Numbered from the stretch's first letter, positions 32,958-45,170 are shown. The stretch: 64,000 nucleotides of DNA from Micrasema longulum (GCA_022494885.1 JAGVSM010000992.1:120021-184020); one strand, 5' to 3'. The notes: generated by a model from the sequence alone, not told the origin. A program made the numbers and translations.

Positions 32958-33132
32958 CTTTTTTTGCACCACAACAGGCCAGGTGGCCCAATTACAGTGG
33001 TGAATTACATTACAGAACACCCAGACTTGAGAAAAATCACATTTTATTTTTTTGGGGTTCTCACTGGGAGTCGAACCCTGAACCTTTCGCGTGTGAGTCA
33101 ACCGTCTTGACCACTACACTATAGAGGCCGCC
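32958..33132 (-). mobile_element. SINE-A, near complete
   Basis: TTTTTTTGCACCACAACAGG (3' end), GTGGTGAATTACATTACAGA, GAGAAAAATCACATTTT, GAGTCGAACCCTGAACC (B box complement) and CTTGACCACTACACTATAGA then GGCCGCC (A-box end). Colinear with the plus-strand copy at 56024. tRNA-derived, pol III type. Confidence 0.75.
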
Positions 33133-34290
33133 TTCGTTTCGTCGATGTTTCTCAAATTAACATAAAAATATACTTTTAACTTGGAGTAATAATTCGCTCC
33201 CGCTTAAAGAGAAACTCTTTAGTGGCTCAATTGCATAGAACAAAAGCGTTCCAAATTTTTGGTTTGTTTTTAGTTACATAGTACATACGGCCCGTTGTAT
33301 TGCTGTAAACTGTAGCTCACTTCGTAGTCGATAATCATAGAATGGTTTTTATCCATATGGCGACTCTATTAGCCCGGTGGCGTATTATTATTCTAAGATT
33401 TAAATACTTGTTCTTTAATTAGATTGTAAATCACTTTTTTTCATTTCTACATTCACACTCTATTTCGGTTTCAATTCAATTTGAATAAAAAATTTACAAA
33501 GAAACATCAATGCCACTTGTACAATACTCATGATCATCATTCCTTTATTAGCACCTGTTAATATATACAATATAATATGAAATATCGCAGAGAAACCACC
33601 CATTTAAACAATATTGACGTCGGTGACAATAATAGATAAATAATTGAAATCGTAACAAAGTAAACAATCAGGTATTACATATTATATTATTCATTCAAGG
33701 TCTTACGTAAACAATGCCCTTCCCTAGCCACTGTTCATTTTTTTATGTTGCAGTATTATTAACACCTTGTGAACTTTTGTTAATATTTCTTTCACTTTCG
33801 ATTTCAACAATTATATCTTTTAAACTTATATTACATTTACATTAGACGACGCTTCGAGATAACTTGTTCTGGCGATCTTGATTAATTGACCCACGGGAAA
33901 GTTGAGCAAGTCTTATCTAAGATTAACTTGTTTGTTACAATGTAGACATTAGACATCATAAATCATAATACCGTGCAACTTGCAAATGGTCTTAAGTGAT
34001 ATCTTTTTTAAAAGTATTGATTTAACATTAATAATATTGATATTTTTGCAGATATTTCTTGATAACACTCCGTAGTCAAAAGTTTTAATAAAAATATCAA
34101 TCAAATTTCATATTTATTGACTAACCAACGTGTTCGTACTGCAGTAAAGATGCGTACTTAGGCGAAAGCGCTCGTTAGTCGATAAACAAAATAATAATAC
34201 TATGGTCTCCTTTATACATATGTCATTCATGAAATCGCACCGAGTTTTTTTAGCGTAAATGTACTTATAACTTTACTTACAAATTAAGAA
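33133..34290. other. No recognisable gene
   Basis: AT-rich sequence with no motif or shared repeat recognised. Confidence 0.4.
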
Positions 34291-34512
34291 TCACGAGAGA
34301 CAACTATACCCCTTTAGTACACCGATGTAGAACTTTTTCTTAGTGAAGCCTTTCGAAATGCTCATTTTATCTGCATCTTCTAAATACTTTATGGTTAATT
34401 TGATGTCTCGAATATTCTGTGACAAATTCATCTTGATGTTCCTTCTCGTAGACTCAGAAATAATATTAAGTTCCTCGGTGATCATACGACTAATTATGGT
34501 TTCCAGACATCT
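34291..34512 (-). CDS. Candidate terminal exon, unidentified protein
   Basis: The minus strand has a 73-codon open frame from a possible acceptor (CATTAG, exon start 34512, with CTAAT and TTAAT branch-like sequences upstream) to a stop at 34291-34293. The peptide is lysine/isoleucine-rich and helix-like (NLSQNIRDIKLTIKYLEDAD, then KMSISKGFTKKKFYIGVLKG), with a mixed composition unlike the low-complexity frames around it. I do not recognise the family. It could equally be an unrecognised transposon scrap or chance. Confidence 0.2.
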   Translation of the reverse strand, partial: RCLETIISRMITEELNIISESTRRNIKMNLSQNIRDIKLTIKYLEDADKMSISKGFTKKKFYIGVLKGYSCLS

Positions 34513-35867
34513 CTAATGATCGCATAATGATTGGACTCATTAACAAAAATTAGGGTCTGAATTATTTTGGTTGTAAATTTAATTACTTTACTAATAAATT
34601 AAAACTAAGGAATAATATGTATTTAATATATTCCTTTCATCTACAATAAACCAATGACTGTCCATTATAATGATTTATCTTTCTTTTTAATTTTATCGTT
34701 TCGTTCCTAGTTTTACATTACCGTATATCGTTATAGTATAAATTCAAAAAAGACTTTGCCCGTAATTTTATTATGATATAGGATATATAAAAAATACAAA
34801 AATAATACTTGACCAATACTTTCATTGACATTTTTCTTAAAATCATTCAAATAAAAATGTTTTCAAAAATGCAAAACGTAGAAATATTTTTGCTTATTCA
34901 AATATCTTTAAGAACCAAAAAAAAGTATTACTTCTTATTAGAAATGTATTAAAACCAGAAGTCAGCTCTCTAGTATTTTAATTACATTGGATTCTTACAA
35001 TATTTTTTTTGTTTTTTTACATTAAACACAAGTGATAAAACAGATTATTAAAAAAATAAAGCATAATTACATGGCAATGAAATACACATTAATAGTAAAA
35101 ACAGTGAACAAAAAAATCCCACAAATGCATGGCCTGTTCGTGGGTATATAGAAAATGGTAATGAATGATAATGATGTTAATAATTAAATGTTAATGACTA
35201 AATATTGAAATTATTGCCTTAATAGTACATTCCACAGTTTTGCCTTATTTGTTTATGGCTTACTTTTTTCTGGACTTGTTGATTTTTTTATTTTCATATT
35301 ATTATTTTTTTTTAATTAGTAAATAATATTTAAACGAATATTTAAGATATCTCTGACAATGATGAAATCGCATCTTAACTCTAAACTCTATTAATAAACA
35401 TGTATTTTATTTATACCTTTTTAACATTTAAAGACAATAAAGCTACCAAAACACTGCACGCTGTTCCTGTGCGTCATATAAAAAAAAGCACAAAGAAAAT
35501 TGTAATAATGTTTTCATCGCCATCGTTCTAAACGTCCGATGCTGTCAGTTTGTTGGCAGTTCAATTTCAACTTTAACTACGGCACGAGGTCCTGACTCCT
35601 GACTCCTGACGCAGGAGACGCACAAGAGCTAGTTGTCAACAGGGAAACCTAAAAGAAATTCGTGAACAAGAAATTCGATAGGGATGAATTAAGTAAGAAA
35701 TGAAATTGAAGAAATGACGTCGAATTGATCAAGTGATGTGGAAACATATAGCCGTATTAGACACTTAAGGGTATAATATTAGAATTTGAATTCCTATAAG
35801 AAATAAATTAAGAAACTCCAAAAACTGCCTTTATTATTATGCTCCGTGCGCCTGTTACAGACATTTT
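34513..35867. other. No recognised gene; possible 5' exon-like segment near 35.5 kb
   Basis: Mostly AT-rich. At 35530-35700 composition becomes balanced, with CTGTCAGTTTG (arthropod initiator-like TCAGT), a triple TCCTGAC heptamer (35590-35610) followed by GCAGGAG, and AAGTAAGAAAT that could act as a splice donor. This is suggestive only. Confidence 0.25.
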
Positions 35868-36134
35868 CTTCATCATCATCATCATCAATCCCTTTCCGCT
35901 CCTAAAAGTGCATAGAGCACTGCATTGTTACACCAATCGTAGGGTATCTTGTTCATTTTTGTTACATAAAGGTAAAATAATCAGTCTTACGCTTCAGGTA
36001 CCAAGTCCAGGGACTAAGAAATATTCCTATGTAAAAACATCCTTCTAAATAAATATTTCGTATCATGTTGGGAATCGAACCTGAGACCTCTTGCATGGTA
36101 GGAAAACGCGCTGACCATTACACCACGAGGCCGA
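35868..36134 (-). mobile_element. SINE-B, full-length reference copy
   Basis: Minus-strand order: GTCGGCCTCGTGGTGTAATG (A box), GGTCTCAGGTTCGATTCCC (B box), TATTTATTTAGAAGGATGTT, GTCCCTGGACTTGGTACCTG, TATGTAACAAAAATGAACAA, CAATGCAGTGCTCTATGCAC and a (GAT)n 3' repeat. About 267 bp. The most complete copy, used as reference for the others. Confidence 0.8.
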
Positions 36135-36419
36135 CATTTTATCAAAAAACTCTTTCATAATCCCAGCTAAAATCAGTTTAAAAATCTTTTCAATGCAGTA
36201 AAACCATTTCGAAGTAATTAGATTTTATGTGATTCAATCAAACTTTGGGAATATTTCGAAACGCTGATCTGCCTGTCTCTATACAAGTTTTGACTCATGG
36301 CACGGCATGGCGTTTTAAAATAATTTTAGCAAAATATTAATTTATTTGTTAGTTCGGAGGCAAACATTGAGCTGAACGAACGTCGGTTTGAAATGAAAGA
36401 AGTATAAGGCGGGTTATGA

Positions 36420-37000
36420 GACTATTTTTTTATATTTTTTTATTTAAATTTCATTGATAAACCCTTACGGGTTACATACATTTAACAAAATATTTTTACT
36501 TTTGAAATTCACATTCTACTGTTAATAATAATATTTTTAACATCTTTTGTAAAGGTTGTCTGAGTCTTTTGTTTAGTTTTGTCTGGTAGTTTATTGTATT
36601 ATTTCAGTCCATAGTTTATTAGTCTCGATTGTCCTTTTCTCGTTTTAAAAGGTTGTATATAATATGTTTCTGATATTCTCGTATTGTGTTCATGTTTACT
36701 ACAGTTTTTTTCAATTTTTAATGCTTCGTCTACAATTACATCAGTGGCTAATTTATGAATAAATTTTAAAGATTCTAGTTTAAAGAGTTCAGTTACATTT
36801 AATTGTTTAGTTTGTTTAAAAAGTTCTTTAGTTGCTGTAAGATAGTGAAGGTCATATACTAACTTTAATATTTTATTTTGCTGTCTTTGTAGTCTGTTTA
36901 TGTCGTTTTGATTTTCTGTTCCCCATAGTAGTTGCATATAACATATTTTAGTTTTTACATAGGCTTCATACATTATTTTTTCTCCTTTATTGGAACAAAG
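36420..37000 (-). pseudogene. Non-LTR reverse-transcriptase C-terminal fragment with 3' end
   Basis: The minus-strand frame 36973 to 36599 encodes MYEAYVKTKICYMQLLWGTE, INRLQRQQNKILKLVYDLHY, LTATKELFKQTKQLNVTELF and a basic C-terminus ending NYGLK. The Y-E-A-Y-x-K-x-K-x-x-Y-x-x-x-L-W-G and N-R-L-Q-R-x-Q-N-K-x-L-K blocks are the post-palm region of a non-LTR polymerase. The plus-strand copy at 30.9 kb is about 85-90 percent similar at protein level by eye. The 3' region runs to about 36420. 5'-truncated. Confidence 0.7.
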
Positions 37001-37049
37001 TTTTTGATTTAAAAAAAAAGACTCGATAAAGTCGCCACTTTGCTAATTA

Positions 37050-37753
37050 AATTGTTGATATGAATGTAAGTACATAAAATACCTAGCGTCGGCGGCCGGT
37101 TAGTTTGAGTCTTGAGCTTTGAATATACGGCTAACAGTAATTTTAGTAAGGTTATTGTAGAATAGCAAGGCAGGTACATAAACAAGTTGCAGCAAGTTAT
37201 GTTTCAATAGTGAATCGCTCTACTTGGTCTGGTATTGGCTGTAGTAACACAGTCGCAGACGACATGACCGTTTTTCTAACGAAAGTGCAAGTCAAGTGTG
37301 CGGCGATACGGAGATGTGGTGCCTGGCTACACGCCACATGCCAGTGGCGGTACTAATAACATTTTGACAATCATTTCACAGAAAAAAACTTCCTTCTGTT
37401 TTATGGAGATATCATACTTTCACGTTCCGTTGTGTAGCGTACTGGTACCTTGAGTGGGGTGATCCGAGAGTAAAATGGATTTATTAACTATGATTTTCTC
37501 TTTGGCTTTAGAGGTTTGAATTTTTGAAAGTTGTCTGTCCTGTGATTAGAGTGTTTTTAAAACTAAAAACTGACGTGAATAGTTGCTCTGTGTGAACTAG
37601 TATAGAATGGCTGGTGGCGTGGTGGCGATGGCTTTAATTTTCCGTTTTATTGCAATTGATATAAACGGCTATTTTGCACTGCAATATAATTTCGAATTTC
37701 CTGGACTGAATCTGAATCGCAAGAGTTATACAATACATTGTATTGTTACAGCA
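37050..37753. other. Composition-balanced segment, unassigned
   Basis: From about 37085 to 37360 the sequence is less AT-rich (GCGTCGGCGGCCGGTTAGTT, then GTCGCAGACGACATGACC) without any shared repeat or recognised coding domain. A 5' non-coding exon is conceivable but unsupported. Confidence 0.25.
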
Positions 37754-37993
37754 TAATCATCATATCCCTATCCGGACCCTGTGGTGCATAATACACTGCA
37801 TTCACAATCGAGTTAGATGCCGGATCGTTTTTGTTATAATATGGAAGGTAAGGTGACCATTTTCTTCAGGTCTAGGAACAATGATATTGCTGTGTAGAAC
37901 CACTTTACCAACAAATATTTCACGGCCATCCAGGAATAGATTCCGGGACTTCAAGTACGGTAGGCAAACGCGCCAATCTTCACCACGAGACGA
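37754..37993 (-). mobile_element. SINE-B copy, diverged
   Basis: Minus-strand order: CGTCTCGTGGTGAAGATTGG, CCCGGAATCTATTCCTGGA, AAATATTTGTTGGTAAAGTG, CCTAGACCTGAAGAAAATGG, CTTCCATATTATAACAAAAA and a GATTATGC end match SINE-B positions. The B box is altered. Confidence 0.6.
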
Positions 37994-38099
37994 ACTTAAC
38001 TCCATGGAGGCGTTTCACATTAAAAAACTTAAAAAAATAATATTCCCCTAATAAATAATCAAACATCTTTTCAATAAAACCTAAAAAAAGCACTTGCAC

Positions 38100-38560
38100 A
38101 CTTCTGGTCGAACAATTAGGAGAGGTCTCAGCAAAATGTCCGTACGAGGTTTTCCCAGAGCATGAATTATGTCATACCCAAAACCCGTACGACCTTTGCT
38201 CGGAGACATGTCTCATTTATCGCACCGAGAGTGTTCAATATTTTAGAAAAGCGTATTAAGCTCTTAAGGACAAAAACTATTTTCAAGAAAGTAGTTAAGG
38301 TCTGGGTTTTCCTTAGTGGGAGGGATTTGAGTAAAAAACTCCTTGATGCTTTTCCGAATGTTTGAGTTCACTGTTTACCATATTTATGTGCCATATATAT
38401 ATATTAAAAATAAAAAATGTTTCTGATCCTATATTTGTGGTGATATACTCATGTGTCTGTGTCAACTAATTGCTAGTCCCATCTCAACACAGGACTTTTA
38501 GTCTCATGGAGTTGGGACTTATGTCTCAAAGTATGTAAATAAATCAATGAAAATATAGCC
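38100..38560 (+). pseudogene. Non-LTR reverse-transcriptase C-terminus plus 3' end (tag family T, copy 3)
   Basis: The plus strand at 38162-38365 encodes MNYVIPKTRTTFARRHVSFI, APRVFNILEKRIKLLRTKTI and VVKVWVFLSGRD. The (R)T-x(5)-R-x(4)-x-APRxFN-x-L pattern is the last conserved block of many arthropod non-LTR polymerases. CCCATCTCAACACAGGACTT, TTAGTCTCATGGAGTTG downstream is the tag shared with 964 and 10695, and GTAAATAAATCAATG is the tail. 5'-truncated. Confidence 0.6.
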
Positions 38561-38629
38561 CACTTTTTAATTTAAAAATTGACCACTCGTATAACTTTCA
38601 ACCTCCTAGTTCTTCCCCTTCCCAAACCC

Positions 38630-39005
38630 CCTACCACCCATTCTCTAACATGCCACTAACTATAACTAACGTAATGTGTAGTGCATGTTCGGACGCGGTG
38701 GTTTTTGCATCCCCTTATAACACAAACCATGGCTTGCATGTACCAATATCCCGATTGCGTCGCATTGTAAACTCGAGACAGGATCTGGACTTTTTTGGTG
38801 CAAGTATTTTTAGATTTAAACTATCACTAAAATAGACCAAATCGTGTCTGAAGGTAGTTATTATAATTATTTTTTTGTATTAGCTTTAATTTTCTTTAGT
38901 TATATTTTATTTCAGATGTACCAGTCCATATATAAAAACAAAGACAATTTTTTACTGTTTTTAAATGGACTGAATAAATCCGTAAATAAATTAAATTAAA
39001 TTAAA
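38630..39005 (+). mobile_element. Non-LTR C-terminal scrap and 3' tail
   Basis: The frame at 38650-38835 ends RIVNSRQDLDFFGASIFRFK, resembling the N-S-x(3)-D-x-F-x(3)-x-x-F-K block near the C-terminus of Jockey-like polymerases. A GTCCATATATAAAAACAAAG region and AAATGGACTGAATAAATCCG then GTAAATAAATTAAATT tail follow, the tail matching 11.3 kb. Confidence 0.4.
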
Positions 39006-39059
39006 TTTTTACACAATTGATGTGAAATTATGTACAATTATGTATGAATAAAAAATACA

Positions 39060-39215
39060 CTGACACTCCGGAACGTGCCTGTGGGCCAGTGGAGTGGCTA
39101 TATCCATAAAAATATATATATATTGAATGTACCTACCTATTGTATAGACATTTTTGTTAACTATGTATTTGTATTGTATTTTATATTGGATTAAATAAAT
39201 AAATAAAATAAATAA
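39060..39215 (+). mobile_element. Non-LTR 3' tail fragment
   Basis: GTGGGCCAGTGGAGTGGCTA, also seen in part at 7.6 kb, is followed by TTTATATTGGATTAAATAAA and an (AAAT)n tail. Non-coding. Confidence 0.4.
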
Positions 39216-39342
39216 ATACTGAGGTGAAGGTAAAAGTGCATTTTAGTATTGATGAAGAGACAGTAGACATAAAACGGCGGAGTTGGTGAGTGTTAATATA
39301 CCAATATTACTAGCATTAGTTTAAATGTTTGACCACAAAGTT

Positions 39343-39790
39343 GACGACTAGTTTAAGTGGTCACTTTACACACTGTGTAACATTCACCACTCTGTCTATA
39401 TTTGAACATCTATATTCCTTCGATTCTTCGAGCTGAAACCATTATGGTTGCGGGTTAGATTCATATGATTGAATTATTTCACCTACATACTAGGCAACGC
39501 TTGAAAATATTTTTCAATTTTTATACTTCTTGGACCGGGTGGATTTATCAACAATGTTTTGAGTTTGTACAAATTTTTGAAGACAAAGACTGAATTCAAC
39601 CCCTTAGGGAGCTGTTTAAATTAATATATTACACTAGAGATGAAGAAATTTTTCGAGATGTCTTTATTCCCTTCTCTAAAAAGTTCTTCAGCTCTGTTGT
39701 AGTATGTTAATATTAACAGCTCCCTAATTGATTGAATCCAGTCTTTATCTACAAAAATTTAGACAAACTCAAAACATTGTTGACAAAGTA
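39343..39790. mobile_element. Family R element, extended palindromic copy
   Basis: The left part reads GTTTAAGTGGTCACTTTACA, TTCACCACTCTG, CTATATTCCTTCGATTCTTC (complement of the order in other copies). From 39549 an outer arm TTATCAACAATGTTTTGAG...GAATTCAACCCCTTAGGGAG pairs with the complement at 39718-39788 (CTCCCTAATTGATTGAATCC...CAAAACATTGTTGACAA). An inner pair TTAATATATTACA / TGTAGTATGTTAA lies between. Nested inverted repeats, non-coding. Confidence 0.6.
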
Positions 39791-40500
39791 AATGCTTTAA
39801 TCACAAATAATAAAAAATTAATTGTTTTGTCTTACTTTTTTCATGCAAGTCATTTTTTAACCTATTTATTATAACTAGCCCTCAATTGCACAAATGGCGC
39901 CTCTGGGTTTTGATCTGATGTATATACTCTAAGGTTTTGGTACTGACAGCGGCAGGCATTTTACTTGGTGTTATTTATGTTAGTACTTGCACTGGAAGCT
40001 GGTTGTAGTACTCCGCGCACTCAGTCTCTGGGTCACAGTAATGGCGGCAATCCATTCAATAGTGGGATCGGTACCCATAATAACGTACAAGAGTGAAATT
40101 TGCAACATTCCACCGGGCAGCCAGTTGGCTGGAAATAGTTGTGGCAATTATTGCTGTTATATATTTTTTAAATAGCATGCGAAGCTTAGCATAGCACTTG
40201 AAATGCTAACGTCTTTATTTAAAATGAACTAAGTAAAATCATTTATCTGAATTATTGATAGGTGTAATAAGGATCGTAGGCGTAGTATGAACTGTTATTT
40301 TTGTCAACAAAATTACACAAATTACAATTATTTTAATAACGATCAGAAATACTCAACACAGAATAGAACACCGCATCAGCACTCAAATCGCAGCGTATCA
40401 GCTATCACTTGTAATTTATATTTGTAAGTAGATTATCGCATTGTGAAGTAGAAGCAAAACCCTGGATGAGTGTCTCTGACTGCTCTCATGCTCGACAGCT
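39791..40500. other. Unassigned
   Basis: Includes a composition-balanced part at 39880-40160 (CAAATGGCGCCTCTGGGTTT). The 62-codon frame there shows no recognised motif. Confidence 0.3.
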
Positions 40501-40507
40501 GCTCCCA

Positions 40508-40615
40508 GGTAAAAATCCTGAACAAGGAAATTGAGAGGACCGAAAATATGCTTCATTTTCTGGACCGATTCAGTGGCCTATGCACCATTGGGTGCTGAAA
40601 GGGATATAGTAATAA
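40508..40615 (+). repeat. SINE-B-like 3' fragment
   Basis: GGCCTATGCACCATTGGGTG then CTGAAAGGGATATAGTAATA resembles the SINE-B distal block (CCTATGCACCATTAAGTATG then GAAAGAGAATGATGATAAAT at 47.8 kb). Confidence 0.4.
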
Positions 40616-41019
40616 AAATTATCAATACATTACTTAAAATATTGAAATTCCCATCGCCTTTTCAAAAAAGAGAAAAACTTCACTGCTCGGAAAGGTACAC
40701 TACTCTAAATTTTATAACAATTTAAAATATGTATTAAACCTTAAGTTTGTTTTTTAATAATAAGCTTGCCCACCACATACCGCACACCGCACCTGAGAAA
40801 ATAAGTCTCCTTAGCGGTGCCTACATACACAGAAAAATTGCTCGTTGCCTAACGAGAAAAGCTGCCCAAAAAAGCTCTCTGTAATCTTGTAGCCTTAGTA
40901 TCTTTATATTGAAACAAGGTAATCCATAAGAAAATAATATGCGCTTTATTGGATTGAGAAAAGAGGGTAGTAAATTCTTCACTGACTGGGATTACATTAA
41001 TTGAACATGATCAATTCGC

Positions 41020-41625
41020 CGAAATGATTACAAAACTTTTTAGAAGACTTGGAATTTTTTTGGAAGCCACCAAATCTGTATATTCTACAGGACCTATAAC
41101 AGGGTCACGGATAGTAGCGAGAAGCTCTATTTGGTAATCATAGAGAGGGGGAAAGGAACAAGACTACAGGATGTGTTCAGAAGATTGATTTGGATATCCG
41201 CAGCAGCATGAAGGAAATCAACAATATTTCAAACAAATTATTTGTCATTAAATTTAATATGACCTGATAAAAGCTGCATAGTCTAGTGATTGGTGATAAC
41301 CCAAGAAGATGTTAAGCGCTGACTGTATGAAGGAAAAATAACAAAGGTAATCCTCCCCGAAGTGGAAGATTCTCATCGCGATTGCCAAGGATCAAGAAGA
41401 GCATTCAAAGACTTGATTCCGATTGAGACATTCCTTGAGTTGGAAGTAGACGAACGCCACCAATAATAGAGGAACGCTTTCTTTTTAAGCGGAAATTCGC
41501 GGATCGTCGCTGGACCTCCAGATCTAAAAGGGACAAGCCCGTCAGAACCAGGAGCGCATCCGTCGACCATGTCATATACGCTCTAGCAAGAGCCAGGAGA
41601 GGTTACCTTTGTCCACTTAAAATAA
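41020..41625 (-). pseudogene. R1/I-like retrotransposon C-terminal relic (RNase H-type region and zinc motif)
   Basis: Minus strand from about 41590: ALARAYMTWSTDALLVLTGL then SLLDLEVQRRSANFRLKRKR, a stretch typical of the linker between polymerase and C-terminal domain in R1-type elements (RAYRT.S..AL.VL.G..PLDLE...R). Further on, at about 41280-41180, QLLSGHIKFND and then CCCGYPNQSSEHIL with a stop before SCS resemble the L-x-G-H...C-x-C-G...H-x-x-x-x-C finish of that group. Several stops and frameshifts separate the blocks. The catalytic core is missing. Confidence 0.5.
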
Positions 41626-41639
41626 TTCACTTAAAATAT

Positions 41640-42490
41640 CGCAACTCACATCTTATCATTTTATTTTATTTAATTGATTTTTGTACACTTTGCTAAAGGC
41701 ATAAGCCGTTGAAAAAATAAATTACGGTCGTTAAAAAAGCGAGTAATTTTAGCAGACGCTATTGCCATCGTAAATAAATTATTTATTGACGACGCTAATG
41801 CTAATAAATAATTCAATCACTACAGTAAACTTTTCCACGGTGGGAGGTTGCGGCCTTGCGCGTGACGTTTCATGCCTAGTTGCTGTTACATACTTCTTAT
41901 TTTATATTAAATACTTATTATAATGTCAAAAGTGCAACACCCAAAACAATTTAACATCCATCAAATATATACTTGAATGAGGTAAATGATTCTATTTTTT
42001 ATTCAGTAAGAAAACATTACTGCGAAAAAAAAATTGTGGGACAATGTATAGAATAATAACTATACATGTACTTGTAATATAATGTCTTGTTTTACAAAAA
42101 TCGACAGATTAGTAAAATTTCGATACTGAATCACTTGGATATTTTGATTCGCATATAACTCCACTATAATGTTATATTTTTTTATAAACATTTTAATCAT
42201 TGTGTCCTAAAATAAATTAATACCATAATAAATTTTCGTGCTCGTCATCATCTGTTCTCTATATCTATAGAACTCGTTATTTCCATTGACGACATTCTTT
42301 TCAACAATTTTTTTCATCGATTTTTAATTCTTTAGTTCCGCACGACATGGGTGCCTTTTGGAATATAAATTAATTTAAGGATTAAATCCAGCCAGACATT
42401 CATCATATAACTTTTTTTATTTACAAATACCGAATTAAAATCCTTTCGCTTTTAAACAAAAACTTAATTATATTATTACAAGATACACGT
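41640..42490. other. No recognisable gene
   Basis: AT-rich sequence with no motif or shared repeat recognised. Confidence 0.4.
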
Positions 42491-42494
42491 AAAA

Positions 42495-42600
42495 TCCTAA
42501 GAGTAGTCATCGAGTCAAAAACACTCGTACAGAGTAACGGTTCTATTTCAGAAACAGATTTGTATTCTTCATCTGCCCGCCCGGAAACAGAGCTTTTGAT
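42495..42600 (-). repeat. Dispersed repeat G, copy 2
   Basis: Reverse complement of the segment at 24915-25010 (GATGAAGAATACA and ACGAGTGTTTTTGACTCGAT). Unknown origin. Confidence 0.45.
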
Positions 42601-42650
42601 ACTAAAATTTTACAAAAAAAATATTTACTGTACATTCACATTTGACGTAC

Positions 42651-42773
42651 AGGTCCAATAACAGTGGTAAATTGGAGTACAAAATACCCAGGCTTGAGAA
42701 AAACTCACCAGGAATCGAACCCGGAACCGTGAGTGCGTGAGGCAAGAGTCTTAGTCACATCACAGGGGCCGCC
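42651..42773 (-). mobile_element. SINE-A, short copy
   Basis: AGGTCCAATAACAGTGGTAA, CAGGCTTGAGAAAAACTCAC, GGAATCGAACCCGGAACC (complement of the B box GGTTCCGGGTTCGATTCC) and a terminal GGGGCCGCC. The A-rich piece between body and B box is shorter than in other copies. Confidence 0.7.
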
Positions 42774-45170
42774 AGGTTTTTACTGTACTTTATTATCTAC
42801 TGTAAATAAACTTTTTTGACAGATTTCATATTAACAGCGCGTTTTTTATTTGTGAGCGAAACAGATTAGAATAAACACACAATTTCGTGAAACGTGTTTG
42901 GAATCAAATATGAAATCACGTTTCTACGAGAATGGATAATAATTAATCCGTGTATGACCTTCGGCTATCATCAAGATTAAAAGGTTTAGGAATTGAGAAA
43001 TATGCATCGGTGGATATAAATATGGCATACGTTCGAAGGCCTCGTGTGTGTTTATATTCATAAACTAATAACCTCCGCGTGTTCAAACAATTTATAAATA
43101 AATAAAAACGTATTTCGGCAGAGACAAAGATAAAAGGGGGAATATCTATTTAAATTCATTTTTATTTAACCAAAATAACGCTACAAATAAAATTAAAGTA
43201 TTTCGGGAATTAAATTAAAATAACATATCAGAACAGGAACTTTTGGAAAATATAACAATACGAGTATTATGACGGCATAATACTATCCAATAGTATGAGT
43301 ATTTGCCACTTAAACATAGTTTTACTAATGTGAAAGATGTCGATCTGCAAAAGTGATGGAGCAGATTGGTTCTGGAAGCTTCATTATAATTAAATCTGGT
43401 CATTTACACGGCTCATGATCTGTCATTAAACGTTTTAAGTTATTAATTCACACACTTTATAACTCTAACCATTCTGTCCACATTTTTTCGTAGTGCGCAT
43501 CCATATTTTTCATATTTTTCCAAGTGTTCCAAGATTCCACTTGAAAATCTCATCTACTAGAAAATACCTGAAAACACTTTAATATTTATACATCTTTTTA
43601 GACCAGCTGGTTTCATCAACGATATTCTCAAACACTAATATATTTATTTTCTTAAAAGTTCTCCATCTCTATTAAAATATATTACAATATTTAATACTTC
43701 CTAGAAGCTAGAAATTGATTATGGTCCCCGGCTATTAAGCTTTGGACATATTCACATATTAAGCATAAACAAAATAGCGCATTTATTCCAAATCAAATGA
43801 AGGTTTGACTAGCATTTTGTATTTAAGTAACACTTATATTTTTAAACTAATAGTTAATTTTAACTATTTTTGTATTATATTAGTCACCTTTAGATAAATG
43901 CTATATATAGAATAGAAGATTGTTAACAGAAATAATAACAATAAAACAGTATTTTCAGTAAAAGATAGACACTAAAATGACAATTTTAATGATTTATTTG
44001 AGGTTATGATATTATATATAATATATTAAAAACGAATGCCTTAACAAGGCGAAACAATTGTCACGAAATTTTTGTTTTTATATTTTTTATATTTGTAAAA
44101 ATAAAATAAAGTGTTCAGTAGACTCTAATATTATAGGTTTACACAGTATGTATTGAATTAACTTGTTATATATAATATTTCGAGCTAAACTATTCTGCGT
44201 GTGGTGTAAAAAACTGTTATTTGAGATAACGTTTATTTTATTTTATTTCTTATTTATTTTAACATTAAGATTTAACATAAACTCTAAGAAAACTGTTGTG
44301 GTTTTTACATAAAATGTGTAAAGGTTTTTTCTTATTGAAATACTTGGAAAATACCACACACTAAATAACTTCTGACGAAAGGCAAACATATACTAAAAAT
44401 CAGCGAAGGTACCGCGGTATATCGTAAACAAGCGCAAACAATTTAAGTACTTTTATGAAAATAGGTTACACCGCTTTATATCAAGATGTTCGTTTTTAGG
44501 CGTTCAAGACTAATGGATTCCGAAATACCTAGCCTCGCAAAATAAAGTAATGAACAAAACCTTTTTTTTTCCAATAATGGATTGAGTTTTTCTATTGACA
44601 TTTCTCAGTGGAACTGCATTTAAATTAAAATAATAATAAAAAAGTTTTTTTCCACTTTTATTTATAATTTTTACCAGTGACCGGGTTCTGTGATCGTGAC
44701 CGACAACGGCAGACTGTCTACAAATATAACTATATTCGCATTTTTATGGTTTTTATTATATAGCCAATAAGATAGCTTTACTCGTTATCATGGAGTGCAT
44801 TTGTTTATTGACAACAGATTAGATGTAAGGTATAACATAAATAATTCTTAAGAAGACCTGTAGTTAAAAAAAATGTACGAAAAGTTACCTAACGTGGGTC
44901 ATATTATCTGAAGTTAAAAAGATTCCTTGTCTACAGCAGCGAAATTGTAAAATTCTCTATTTTAGTTTGATTTTTATTATTAATTATCCCCGTGTCCGGA
45001 AGGGATAAATAATATATTATGAGTATGTAATTCATGTATATGTGTATGTATCTAGAAGGGTGGACAAGTGTTTTCGATGACCACTCGCATGTGAAAATCC
45101 TGAAAAGGGATTTCATGATATTATTCCGCCATCTAGAGGGTAGTACTCATCCCTACCATGCCCGAGATCC
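42774..45170. other. Mostly unassigned; degraded family R trace at 43430-43725
   Basis: ACACACTTTATAACTCTAAC, CATTCTGTCCACATTTTT and TTAAAAGTTCTCCATCTCTA followed by TTAAAATATATTACAATAT resemble family R blocks in order but are much diverged. The remainder is AT-rich with no recognised gene. Confidence 0.35.
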
